Of a DNA stretch of 22,649 nucleotides, positions 11,971-20,234 are shown in pieces. The stretch lies in IMG/VR virus record IMGVR_UViG_3300010392_000141, positions 1-22,649 of that record, one strand, 5' to 3'. The translations under genes and the position numbers were made by a program. Under the pieces are notes generated by a model. That model made no database searches. It had not been told where the DNA came from and worked only from the letters and a program-made list of their open reading frames with translations. This DNA comes from a virus. Numbering within the stretch: the first letter of the stretch is position 1; every line of letters begins with the position of its first letter.

Positions 11971-12285
11971 AATAAGCCCCTTACTTTCCCCGTATCGTGA
12001 CAGTGGTCAACTTGCAGGGGGTCGTCATTAGCGCCACATATCGCACACTTACCATAATGCTCTTCGACAAGCTTAGTGTATTCTTCAACAGAAAGCCCAT
12101 AAGCTTGTTTAATACAATGTTTTTTTAAGCTTTTCTTTGCTTCGAGTTGAGTTATAAATATGACTTTGGCATGGTTTACAGCGCTGCACCCCGTCGCGAC
12201 ATGCTGTGGCAAACATTTTTCTAAATGTGTTCCCGCATTCACCGCAAACGAACTCTTTTAGATCATTGACTCTCCTTGTTGACAT
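11880..12285 (-). pseudogene. Endonuclease VII-type HNH nuclease, split by a frameshift
   Basis: The first frame (12285-12109) starts MSTRRVNDLKEFVCGECGNT and carries a zinc ribbon with CGEC and CKPC. The second frame (open 12242-11880) continues with YGLSVEEYTKLVEEHYGKCA, CAIC, DHCHDTGKVRGLLC and CGPCNRG, the endonuclease VII/HNH signature with DHCH as active site. Typical family members join these parts in one chain. The frames meet at A7 (12120-12126); reading it as A6 restores one protein of about 134 residues. A +1 event, a mutation or a sequencing error would explain it. Free-standing HNH genes are mobile, and this one lies between the two spanin genes. The start overlaps the i-spanin end by 23 bases. 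Confidence 0.75.
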
Positions 12286-12643
12286 TGTTCCACACCTTGA
12301 CGAAGTCTTTAGCAAATGGGTTACACGTTACACCAACTTTCACCACAGCCGCGGTACGCAGCTTTTCTTGAAGGGCCCGGCGCTGTACTCGCAGGGAATC
12401 TAGGTCGGCGGACAGCTCTTCTGCCGCCGCTTCGTCAATCTGTTGCTGTTCCCGGTACTTCAGCATATAGGATTGCCGCTGCTTCGCATAATCGCTCACG
12501 ATTGCGGCTTGCCGCTGCGCCATCTTTGTTTTGTACCGCCACCCGTTCGTCGTCCACCCCGCCGCAAAGATCGCCAGAACGGCGACCGTTATTGCGGCCC
12601 TTTTTGGAGTCACGAACTTTAAGATTTGCAAATACATCGACAA
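12263..12643 (-). CDS. Inner-membrane spanin (Rz-like), 126 aa
   Basis: A short N-terminus is followed by one membrane segment (about residues 15-32, RAAITVAVLAIFAAGWTT), then a long periplasmic helix rich in Gln, Glu, Ala and Arg (KMAQRQAAIVSDYAKQRQSY to RVQRRALQEKLRTA), the classic i-spanin layout. TTG at 12643 is favoured by AAGG six bases upstream; ATG at 12637 is the alternative and would only remove two residues. It overlaps the frameshifted HNH gene, and its lipoprotein partner follows. This order, i-spanin then o-spanin, is normal except for the insertion. Confidence 0.75.
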   Translation of the reverse strand: MSMYLQILKFVTPKRAAITVAVLAIFAAGWTTNGWRYKTKMAQRQAAIVSDYAKQRQSYMLKYREQQQIDEAAAEELSADLDSLRVQRRALQEKLRTAAVVKVGVTCNPFAKDFVKVWNNVNKESQ

Positions 12644-12652
12644 TAAACGCCT

Positions 12653-13192
12653 TCATGCTGATGTGTCCCAGCGCAAAACACTGTATAGGCCTTCCGCTGC
12701 TATATGTAATTGCTCTATTGTACCAGTATTTTTAACGGTTGTGTCGATATACGCCGGGTGCACGCCGCTTTCTGACGCGTGTTTGTGGTTGTCTACAGCC
12801 ATTCCCCGCGCTTCAACGCTGACCACATAGCCGCCGTGTTCCTTGATCCATTCGGCTTCGTTGTCAAACCGGACGTCCGGAATTATTACGCGCTGATAGC
12901 TCGCACTAAACTGTTCTGCAAGCAAAAGCCACAGATCATGGTGTACTAATTCGCGGCCCCATTCGGTGCCCAACGTCTGCGCAAGGTACCGCGGCGAACG
13001 CCCAAGCCATTCAATTTCCTGTTCTTTTTTCTCGCGGTCGTCCCAAACATCGGGGGTTAACCCAAATCCGGCTTCGACCATTCGTTTGATAGGGTCCGCT
13101 AAGGAATAACGGAAAAAATCTCGTTGTTCAATGAAGTATTTCGCGAAAGTGTCTTTGCCGCTCCCGGCTTTTCCCGTTACACCGATAAGCAT
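12653..13192 (-). CDS. Deoxynucleoside monophosphate kinase, 179 aa
   Basis: The N-terminus MLIGVTGKAGSGKDTFAKYF is a P-loop (GKAGSGKDT, 7-15) with the KDT ending usual in phage dNMP kinases. LADPIKRMVEAGFGLTPDVW and LGRSPRYLAQTLGTEWGR are the nucleotide-binding lid and substrate segments, and VIIPDVRFDNEAEWIKEHGG matches the conserved DxRFxNE motif of the T4 gp1-like family. It should phosphorylate dNMPs to dNDPs to feed phage DNA synthesis. I use ATG 13192 because GGGG lies seven bases before it; the frame stays open further upstream. Confidence 0.88.
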   Translation of the reverse strand: MLIGVTGKAGSGKDTFAKYFIEQRDFFRYSLADPIKRMVEAGFGLTPDVWDDREKKEQEIEWLGRSPRYLAQTLGTEWGRELVHHDLWLLLAEQFSASYQRVIIPDVRFDNEAEWIKEHGGYVVSVEARGMAVDNHKHASESGVHPAYIDTTVKNTGTIEQLHIAAEGLYSVLRWDTSA

Positions 13193-13215
13193 TTTAGTTC
13201 CCCATATTTCCTTGT

Positions 13216-13695
13216 TTATTTTTCCCGTGAAATCCAGTGATCCCAATTAGCATAATTTCTTACCTTTTTGATTTCGTTCAAATTTAGCGCAGATATTCCT
13301 ATTCCGGAATATGCGTCGTGTCTAATACCGATGTCGACCGCCATTACCGCGTCGGCGCCAGCTTCCATTGCGCCCATGGCCAGATCGCAGCCACTGCCCC
13401 ACGAATCGAATTGACCATAAACCGGCATGGGTACCATGTTTGAATCGTATTCTACAAGCTCGCCCGTGTTCAGGTCAACAACAACAATCGTCGTGTCGTC
13501 GCTGATATGCCACCCGTTGTCGGGTTTGCCGTCCTGCCACCAGTCGCGGAACTTCAAGCCGTCCGATAACACGCCGGCAACCGCAATCACGGCGCCCTTG
13601 ACTGCCCACATTTTCGCGCATTCCTTCCGGCCGTTCCCGCAAGTGGTCTGCCGGTCGGATGCCAGAATGCCGTCCTTGTAGGCAATCGTCGTCAT
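13216..13695 (-). CDS. HslV/proteasome beta-like Ntn hydrolase, 159 aa
   Basis: The protein begins MTTIAYKDGILASDRQTT, matching HslV (MTTI followed by a Gly-Asp segment), so after Met removal Thr2 would be the nucleophile, with Asp14 and Lys28 in the usual supporting places. GSGCDLAMGAMEAGADA (100-116) fits the GSG...A..A.AL.. helix, with Ser101. Known HslV is about 175 residues and acts with HslU ATPase; no ATPase partner is here. The start overlaps the upstream stop by ATGA. In phages such proteins may be head proteases or protease mimics; the role here is unknown. Confidence 0.8.
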   Translation of the reverse strand: MTTIAYKDGILASDRQTTCGNGRKECAKMWAVKGAVIAVAGVLSDGLKFRDWWQDGKPDNGWHISDDTTIVVVDLNTGELVEYDSNMVPMPVYGQFDSWGSGCDLAMGAMEAGADAVMAVDIGIRHDAYSGIGISALNLNEIKKVRNYANWDHWISREK

Positions 13696-15230
13696 AACTT
13701 CCAACGACCATCAATGACGTGCAACAACGATCGCTTGCCGTTCGCGTACACAACGCAGTTCGTGTGCAACCAACTTGACGGCCCGCGGTTGTACTGAACC
13801 TTCAACTTGCTGTTCGTGCCAACCTGAAAACAGCCCTCTTCAATTCCCGGGCTGTGACTGTGGCCGATTACGGATTTCACGCCGATTCGTCGCAGGTTCT
13901 TGATGCTTCCCCGGGCGCCGTTCGGCCCGATGTCGCCGTGCATGCCAAGTTCAATGCCCATTGCCGCATAGGCTTCGTCACGCAATAGTAACTTATGTGG
14001 TACTTTCAGCAGTTCCCGTGCCCAGTGTGAAAACGGGTCGACGGTGCTTGCGCCACTTTCCGTCATTTCTGTTTGTTGGACCATTGCAAGCGCTGTTTCC
14101 AGATAGAATTCCATGTTTGCCGGGTCGCTGCGCCAGTCGGTTTCCTTGATCCATCGGGACAACCCTTCGTTGTGGTTGCTCGGCACAATGATGTTTTCGC
14201 GCCCGGCGCCGTACTGGTTGACGTAATCGCAGGTCAGTTCGACTTCTGCGCGAACGCACGACATTTGCGCACGGTGCTTGGCCAGTGCGATAAATGGATT
14301 TTTCTGGTCGTGGTGGTTGCGGGTGTAGTTGTCGAAAACGTCGTGCCAGACGAACCGCCGCGGATTGAGTACGGCGGCCATAGACTGCGGACCGTCGAAA
14401 TTAGCGTGCGCAACCTGTTCGTCTGCGAATGCTGCATGCGTATCACCAAATATTAAAGCGGCAGCCGGCGGCGCCTGTTCAACACCCTGCGGAGTGTACT
14501 TTTTATCCTTGTCAATGAAGGATCCGTTTTTGCAAGCGCTCAATTGTCGCAGGTAAAAAACGTCGTTTTCAATCTCAACGACAACGGCCCCGAACGAATG
14601 GTGGAAGTCGCCTTTTTTGCCGGCTACCGTATCGGTGTAGTTTCCCACGGTGCATGCGCCGGTCGTCGTCATTAGTTTGGGCAGTTTGTGGTTCGGGGTC
14701 GCAACGGATTTCAGTTGAACTTTCGGGTGCGCAAGGATGCCGGAACACGCCCCCGTTATCGCTTCGAACCCTGTCAGCGGTAAAACTGCGGTCGGCTGTG
14801 TCCGGATGTCGCCCAGCAGTATTAGGTTTTCATTAAGTGCGGCCCGGGACGAATACAGGTACGGCATGACGTCGTCGTGCCACCAATCGTCGTCTTGTTG
14901 CTGTTGCCCCCACTGACTTGTAGCGTTCTTGTACCTGATCGGCACGACAACCAACTGCGCGTCGTTGTGATCGCAGTAAACTTGCAGGGTTTTCAGTGAT
15001 ATATGCGGCGGCGTCGCGTTCTGCGCGGCAGTGATTACGAACCGCGCGGACGTCGGCAGGTTTCGTTCGAACTGCTTATACGTCGGCGGTGCTGTCGGTG
15101 CTTTGTCAAGTGGATTCGCTGTTGTCTTGTGGCATTCCTTGCACTTGTACATCTGTTGCTTCCCATGCTGGCGAACCCGCGACCCGTTCTTTATCAGCGA
15201 ACCGCGTTCGCCACAGTGCGGACAATACAT
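13692..15230 (-). CDS. T5 A1-like metallophosphoesterase with N-terminal zinc ribbon, 512 aa
   Basis: Cysteines 3, 6, 30 and 33 (CPHC and CKEC) form a zinc ribbon like that of IS1 InsA or TFIIS-type proteins. Calcineurin-like phosphoesterase motifs follow: GDTH (262-265), HD at 296-297, SNHNE (351-355) and GHSHS (456-460). Residues 140-230, including GDIRTQPTAVLPLTGFEAIT and TTTGACTVGNY, match what I recall of T5 A1-type DNA transfer proteins, which are needed for host DNA breakdown and second-step transfer in T5. A strong AAGGGG lies 5 bases before ATG. The zinc ribbon suggests nucleic acid contact. A DNA nuclease or phosphatase role is inferred from the family. Confidence 0.75.
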   Translation of the reverse strand: MYCPHCGERGSLIKNGSRVRQHGKQQMYKCKECHKTTANPLDKAPTAPPTYKQFERNLPTSARFVITAAQNATPPHISLKTLQVYCDHNDAQLVVVPIRYKNATSQWGQQQQDDDWWHDDVMPYLYSSRAALNENLILLGDIRTQPTAVLPLTGFEAITGACSGILAHPKVQLKSVATPNHKLPKLMTTTGACTVGNYTDTVAGKKGDFHHSFGAVVVEIENDVFYLRQLSACKNGSFIDKDKKYTPQGVEQAPPAAALIFGDTHAAFADEQVAHANFDGPQSMAAVLNPRRFVWHDVFDNYTRNHHDQKNPFIALAKHRAQMSCVRAEVELTCDYVNQYGAGRENIIVPSNHNEGLSRWIKETDWRSDPANMEFYLETALAMVQQTEMTESGASTVDPFSHWARELLKVPHKLLLRDEAYAAMGIELGMHGDIGPNGARGSIKNLRRIGVKSVIGHSHSPGIEEGCFQVGTNSKLKVQYNRGPSSWLHTNCVVYANGKRSLLHVIDGRWKL

Positions 15231-15247
15231 AGAAACCCCTTAGCTGC

Positions 15248-15523
15248 TTAATTCTGACCCCTATTTTTATATTTTTCTTGCAGACTTTCAACCTGTAACT
15301 GCAAGAAAAGTTTTTCAGTTTCAGTTTTGTTTCGATCGGATTCAGCACGGATAGCCGTAACCACCTGTTCAAGATGGTCGGACAGTTCTTCGCGAGTAAC
15401 GCACTGACTTAGTCGTTTGTTAACCCAGTACACCCAGTTAATCCCAAAAAATCCGGCAATTGAAGCACCAACACCCGCCAGATACTTCCATATCGCAACA
15501 CCGCTCAAAACTTCAACCGACAT
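15248..15523 (-). CDS. Small membrane protein with coiled coil, lysis-associated, 91 aa
   Basis: From ATG 15523 (MSVEVLSGVAIWKYLAGVGA) there is one hydrophobic segment, about residues 8-30, ending GINWVYWV, then a charged helix (REELSDHLEQVVTAIRAESD to LFLQLQVESLQEKYKNR). This is the layout of some single-pass phage proteins next to holins, possibly an antiholin or a second holin component. The start overlaps the holin stop by 11 bases with CAGGA upstream. A longer in-frame start at 15559 is less likely. Confidence 0.65.
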   Translation of the reverse strand: MSVEVLSGVAIWKYLAGVGASIAGFFGINWVYWVNKRLSQCVTREELSDHLEQVVTAIRAESDRNKTETEKLFLQLQVESLQEKYKNRGQN

Positions 15524-15713
15524 CGTCCTGTTTTCCCCTACGCCACTTGAATAACCCAATCGCGACGGCCGGAATCCCTACAACGGCGGTCAGCGCACCC
15601 GTGACCGCGGCGTTAATCAGGGTGACATCGTCGAACACCCTGTAAACAACCCATGTCATGAGTCCATAGGTCCATAATACCAGAATCGACGAGATAATTT
15701 TGTTCTTTTCCAT
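15513..15713 (-). CDS. Putative holin, two membrane segments, about 66 aa
   Basis: From ATG 15713 the protein is MEKNKIISSILVLWTYGLMT, with a first membrane segment, then a short loop (VFDDVTLIN) and a second one (AAVTGALTAVVGIPAVAIGL), closing with the charged tail FKWRRGKQDDVG. Two segments with a basic, charged C-terminus directly after the endolysin gene is the usual class II holin pattern. The start is uncertain: TTG at 15731 overlaps the endolysin stop and ATG at 15725 is also possible. Ribosome sites are weak, in keeping with tightly limited holin synthesis. Confidence 0.7.
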   Translation of the reverse strand: MEKNKIISSILVLWTYGLMTWVVYRVFDDVTLINAAVTGALTAVVGIPAVAIGLFKWRRGKQDDVG

Positions 15714-15727
15714 GTACAACCACATGT

Positions 15728-16267
15728 TCAAAACGCTGCCCGCCTATACCAACCCAGTGAAAACGCCTGCAACTTCGGCTTTCTCTTCATTATACCGGTA
15801 TAGAACGCCTTTTGCATCTCGCGGATAGTTATCACCAGATCATAATCGAAATTGATAAGAGAATTAATCGCTTGCAGTGTGTTCGGACCAACCACCCCGT
15901 CGTCAATCAGTGGCGTGCCCATGGCGCTGACTGCCCGCTGCGCTATTTTCCACGCCTGTTCACTGCCCATATTTACGCACATGTCGAAAATTTTCGTTGC
16001 AACCATTTGGCTTTTGACGTCGCCAAGCTTGTTCGGGTCCCAGAACCCTGTCCGGTACGTCGTTTGCGCCATGGGAACCGTCATTGCCCGGATGTCGTCG
16101 ATGTCTACGTCGCCGTCGCCGTCGAAATCGCCCAACAGGTCGCCGCGTTTGCGCAGATATCGCAACGAAATCCCGTACTTGGTAGCGCCGCCCGGGTCAT
16201 TCGGGTGGTTCACATAGCCGCCTTCGTGTTGCAGGATGTGGGGTACTGCCGTTAGGAAATTGGCCAT
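15728..16267 (-). CDS. GH108-type endolysin (N-acetylmuramidase) with Ca-loop motif, 179 aa
   Basis: The motif HEGGYVNHPNDPGGATKYGI (14-33) is the glycosyl hydrolase 108 signature with Glu15 as catalytic acid. FWDPN (75-79) and the C-terminal half, including DGVVGPNTLQAINS, match the peptidoglycan-binding domain 3 found in this family. Residues 47-58, DFDGDGDVDIDD, have the spacing of a dockerin/EF-hand calcium loop, often present in GH108 enzymes. There is no signal peptide or membrane anchor, so release depends on the holin. AGGACATAAAA precedes ATG. It cleaves the glycan strands of peptidoglycan during lysis. Confidence 0.9.
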   Translation of the reverse strand: MANFLTAVPHILQHEGGYVNHPNDPGGATKYGISLRYLRKRGDLLGDFDGDGDVDIDDIRAMTVPMAQTTYRTGFWDPNKLGDVKSQMVATKIFDMCVNMGSEQAWKIAQRAVSAMGTPLIDDGVVGPNTLQAINSLINFDYDLVITIREMQKAFYTGIMKRKPKLQAFSLGWYRRAAF

Positions 16268-16269
16268 TT

Positions 16270-19200
16270 TTATGTCCTGTTGATTGATTCCGGAACAGTG
16301 CTTGTATTGGGCTCAAGTACACCGAACGCAATAACTTGCGCCGATGCTTGGTCTTCGATATGGAAGAAAATAGGGCGTCCAGTATTATGATAATGTATAA
16401 CGTTCAGTGTCTTGCCCGCGAAATCGCTTGGACTATTCCCGTCGTCTATGTTCGGGAAGTCGTCTTGATCGGCCGGCGAATCAATCTGCGAATTATAGAC
16501 CAACGTCGCCGGGCTGGCGTCGTCAATTAACAGGTAAAACTTGCCGTTTTCACCGCCGCCTGTGTCGTCCAATCTGGCGCCGTTTGCGAAGCGTATGCGT
16601 GTCAATGGTATTGGCGCCGGGCTGCCGGGCGAACCGGGCTTGACGGCGATTACGCCGGGCGAAACGACCGTTCCGTACGGTATGCGGCCAAGGTTAATCG
16701 CCGGGTCATAATAGTACGATGTTATTGATTCCGTCCAGTCGAAACTGTGTATAAGTTTTTCGCGGGAAAGCAGTCCCGGGCTTGTCGTGCGGTGAAACCC
16801 CTGAATTTCTATGCGCAGTCGCCCGCCGTTCGGGTCCGCTATCATGCCAAAAATATCATTCATGTCAATGCCAAACGATTGGTTATTCGGCTGGTCAATG
16901 TCTGTTTCGCTGGTAGCTATCAGCGACGGGCTGCCGATCGATGGGCTGCCTTCGTCGTACAGTTCCCAGATGAACGACAAACCGTCGCCCACGTCGGCCG
17001 GGTTGAACGTGGTACCGTCGCTGTTTTGCCCGTCCATTGTTCTTATGCCGCCAACCGTGCGCCAGTTCAACGCCCTGAAAACAAAGTCCATATCGTTTGT
17101 CGTTATATTGATTGGCACCAAATCGTCGTAACGGGCGCCGTTTATTGTTAGCTCGTTCGGCTTCAGCGGTAAGTTTTGGCGCAGACCGTCGTCAATTCGA
17201 ACGGTATTCGTCGGGTTTGCGCTACCTTCAGGAAGCGTGCCGCTTTCCTGCGTACTCGGCAACAGCTTTGCGTCTGCAAAATACAGGTTTGTGAACGATT
17301 CGGACGTGATGTCTGCGCCCCCGAACCCGATAAACCATACCTTTGAACCGGCTGGCCAGTTCTGTATCGCGCTATCCATTACCCCGCGCCAGCAGTCGTT
17401 CAACTGCAACCCTGTCTGTTGAGGCGAACCGCCGATTGATTCCACGGCCTGCGTGTACAGAATGAATTCGCCGCGGTCGCGGTCAAGGTCCGGACTGCCC
17501 GGCGTCGCGTTGCTGGTAATGTAAACCAGCGACACAAGGTTGTTTATTTCGGTTTCCGTGCGCGCGCTGTCGTCGATCAGCGGTGCCAACGATTCACTTA
17601 TCGGGTCAACCTGAATGTCTTGCGTACCCAATAACGGCCACGGCGCGAAGTTGCTTGTTGATGGTAAAAGGTTCCGTAAAACTCCAGCAATCACGAAATT
17701 TGGGGTCGCCCCTAAATTTTCGGTGAACGATGTAGCTTGAAGTGATCCTTGCGAAGCATTTTGCCGCGTCAGGGTCACGTATTCGTCGCCAGCGCCGCCG
17801 GACAACCGCGCAAGGGTCGTGATCCTTGGTGCCAGCAGTGGCTGGTCTGGGTCCTGCAAATTCAGGTTGCGCGGCGTTTCGAATATCAACTGGTCGACTT
17901 CTGACAACGCAGCAACAACCTGGTCAAGCGGCGCCCACCCGCTGTCTATCGGGTCACCAAAACTCGCCGGCTGCGTGGTAAAGACATCTTCAACGGCGTC
18001 AACGGTAATCTTGTTGTTCAACAGTTCGCCAAAATCAAGTCGGTTGACCCGCATCAATAGATTGCTTATCCCAAGCGGCGGCCACGTCAACAGGAACGGG
18101 TCGCCAGGTTGAATTTCGAAAAATTCCCTGTTAACTGTAATCGTGGCTTTAGCCAATGGCGTTGCCAGTGCGCGCAGATCGCGCCATGCAAGGTTGTTCG
18201 CCAGTGTTGCGTTCTTTACGCCCATGAACGATTGTGTAACCGACACGTTCGCGTTTTGAATAATGCCGTTGGCCATGTCTTGCGCCAAGGCAAACGTTTT
18301 CTTGAAGTCTTGTTGAAGGTCGTTGAAGTCAACACGAACTTCATTCGTTGTTTCTGACCATGTCGACCGGCTGAAAGCTACCTTTTCCGTGTTCGTGCTG
18401 TCAGCGGTTAACAGCAACGTTATTGGGCTGGGTATAGACGCTTCACGAATCAGGTTGACCGTATACAGCGCTGTTGACGGATTCAGCACAAGCACGCCGT
18501 CAATCTGGTTTTCAATCTCTTGTATAATCTGTTCGGACTTCCGCTGATTGTCCAACACTCCAGAAAAGCCGTTTCCTTCCTCGAACAGAACTTGCGCGGC
18601 TTCCCTGAACCCGTGTATGTCAACGTTAGCAGGACTGATTGCCAGCCCCCAATCGGAATTCGTCAGCAGTTCAAATAAAACATTCATCGGGTTTGCGTCG
18701 AACTGATTTACAATTTCCGTGCCCGTGCCCGGCGAACCGGTTGCCAGCCCCAACCCGTCGGGTATGCGGCGAACAGTGAACTTGAACGGGCGCAAGCTTG
18801 GCTGATTGCCGATGTAAATTTGTTCGGCGACAACATAATGCGTGCCGCGGTATGCCGGCAGGATATCCGGCGAACTTGTAATGACGCCTTCAAGATACGT
18901 GCTGCGCGCCTGCGTTTCAGTTCCAGGCTTTATGGTAAAGTTTCCGGCGATGCCGCCAGAATCCACGCCGAAAAGTTGAGGTTCGTTAATGAAAATTGAC
19001 CCGTCGTCTATCGCGAACGGCGGCGACGCGTTCAGCCCGTCAAACACTATGTTTTCGTCGATCTTGATTTGCATCAAACCATCGTTCGCACCCATCGGGC
19101 CGCGACACAAGCCAAACTGCATGCCGACGTTGTACTGATAGCCGACGGTCACCTTTTTCGACGAAAAAATACCAGTCTTGACCTTTTCCCGAATCCGATC

Positions 19201-19410
19201 TGTGCGTAAATCACCGAACCATATAACGTTTGGCGCCGACAGTTCAACCGTACCCCACACAAGGGGGATTACGCGGCCTTCAGTGGCTGTCGGAAAGTTG
19301 AAGTCGCCCAGCCCGGCAGGTTTGGCGTTTTCAATGTCAGGCTTCGGCTTGAATAGCTCGGCAACCAAGAACGCAGCGGCATAAATAAGCAGATATATGA
19401 AAAAACCCAT
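16270..19410 (-). CDS. Tail tip / host-specificity protein (J-like), 1046 aa
   Basis: The start MGFFIYLLIYAAAFLVAELF is a hydrophobic segment seen in several phage tip proteins. Residues 30-120 (LGDFNFPTATEGRVIPLVWG and VGYQYNVGMQFGLCRGP) match the N-terminal domain of the putative phage tail protein family related to lambda J. The remainder is beta-rich, with seven Gly-Ser-Pro tripeptides in presumed loops, and a receptor-contact C-terminus likely from about residue 700. It is the last tail gene before lysis, as J is in lambda and gp15 in GTA. No peptidase motif is evident. The start has AAGGAAT upstream. Confidence 0.82.
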   Translation of the reverse strand: MGFFIYLLIYAAAFLVAELFKPKPDIENAKPAGLGDFNFPTATEGRVIPLVWGTVELSAPNVIWFGDLRTDRIREKVKTGIFSSKKVTVGYQYNVGMQFGLCRGPMGANDGLMQIKIDENIVFDGLNASPPFAIDDGSIFINEPQLFGVDSGGIAGNFTIKPGTETQARSTYLEGVITSSPDILPAYRGTHYVVAEQIYIGNQPSLRPFKFTVRRIPDGLGLATGSPGTGTEIVNQFDANPMNVLFELLTNSDWGLAISPANVDIHGFREAAQVLFEEGNGFSGVLDNQRKSEQIIQEIENQIDGVLVLNPSTALYTVNLIREASIPSPITLLLTADSTNTEKVAFSRSTWSETTNEVRVDFNDLQQDFKKTFALAQDMANGIIQNANVSVTQSFMGVKNATLANNLAWRDLRALATPLAKATITVNREFFEIQPGDPFLLTWPPLGISNLLMRVNRLDFGELLNNKITVDAVEDVFTTQPASFGDPIDSGWAPLDQVVAALSEVDQLIFETPRNLNLQDPDQPLLAPRITTLARLSGGAGDEYVTLTRQNASQGSLQATSFTENLGATPNFVIAGVLRNLLPSTSNFAPWPLLGTQDIQVDPISESLAPLIDDSARTETEINNLVSLVYITSNATPGSPDLDRDRGEFILYTQAVESIGGSPQQTGLQLNDCWRGVMDSAIQNWPAGSKVWFIGFGGADITSESFTNLYFADAKLLPSTQESGTLPEGSANPTNTVRIDDGLRQNLPLKPNELTINGARYDDLVPINITTNDMDFVFRALNWRTVGGIRTMDGQNSDGTTFNPADVGDGLSFIWELYDEGSPSIGSPSLIATSETDIDQPNNQSFGIDMNDIFGMIADPNGGRLRIEIQGFHRTTSPGLLSREKLIHSFDWTESITSYYYDPAINLGRIPYGTVVSPGVIAVKPGSPGSPAPIPLTRIRFANGARLDDTGGGENGKFYLLIDDASPATLVYNSQIDSPADQDDFPNIDDGNSPSDFAGKTLNVIHYHNTGRPIFFHIEDQASAQVIAFGVLEPNTSTVPESINRT

Positions 19411-19415
19411 GCGCG

Positions 19416-20234
19416 TTATTCCTTCGTTATTTGAGTTTGATTAAACGGGTTTATTGTCGGAACGAACGGGTGCCCGCCATGGTTCAATATATTGTTGAAC
19501 TTCTGGGCGCATGTCGTCGCGGTATGGTCGCACCCTTGAAACGCGTCAAGTGTTCCGCCGCTGACGTCCTGCAAGAATGGGTACAAAATGGTTACCTCGA
19601 TTCCTGTTTGGTCAAGAATCAGCCTTTGTTCCGAACCCCCGGGGATTTCTACATAACCCCCGATAAACGGTAACCCTGCGGTAGGTAGCCCCTGAATTTG
19701 TATCTTTGTGCCAACCACGCCAAGGACGGTGCCCGAATGCTTGAAACTTCCGGCAACAACCTTGCAGCGCGCATCATAAAGAACGTGATTGCATAACCCT
19801 TGATATTGGAACCTTGGAATTTCACGTGTAAACAATTCGTTGAAAGGTATACACCGCAGTTCCGCCGTTTCATCTTCGAACGATACAGACGACACGAACC
19901 CGTCGAACATTATTATACTTGTCCCGCCAGGTACAGCGTCAGGTTGAATGCGCTGTATAATCACGGTCATTTGCTCGGATGGTTGAACGGCGATGTACGG
20001 CCGCGCCGGGTCGGAATCCGACGGCAAGGTAATGCGCAGCGCTGTTGATCGCTGTTCCTTTGACTGCGTCGGGTTAGATCGCTTGACCGGCAACGGCGCG
20101 TAATCGGTGCCGCCAAACGTCACAATTCCTTCGGCGCTGGTAAACAAAAAGTTTTGCGCGCCTATTGTAAACGTATATAGTTCAACGGGCCGTGAACTTT
20201 CAATGCTTTTTTCAAGCTCGCTTAATGTGGCCAT
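19416..20234 (-). CDS. Tail hub protein (DUF2163/gpL-like) with likely Fe-S cysteines, 272 aa
   Basis: The N-terminal part (VELYTFTIGAQNFLFTSAEG) and C-terminal part (GCDHTATTCAQKFNN and GHPFVPTINPF) match the BR0599/DUF2163 family of baseplate hubs. GLCNHVLYDARCKV (146-159) is the lambda gpL signature. Cys148, Cys157, Cys235 and Cys242 have C-x8-C and C-x6-C spacing and are the likely [4Fe-4S] ligands, as established for gpL and seen in GTA hubs. It joins the tail tube to the tip. Cys128 is extra. The start overlaps the upstream stop by one base and precedes the tip gene by 6. Confidence 0.85.
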   Translation of the reverse strand: MATLSELEKSIESSRPVELYTFTIGAQNFLFTSAEGIVTFGGTDYAPLPVKRSNPTQSKEQRSTALRITLPSDSDPARPYIAVQPSEQMTVIIQRIQPDAVPGGTSIIMFDGFVSSVSFEDETAELRCIPFNELFTREIPRFQYQGLCNHVLYDARCKVVAGSFKHSGTVLGVVGTKIQIQGLPTAGLPFIGGYVEIPGGSEQRLILDQTGIEVTILYPFLQDVSGGTLDAFQGCDHTATTCAQKFNNILNHGGHPFVPTINPFNQTQITKE

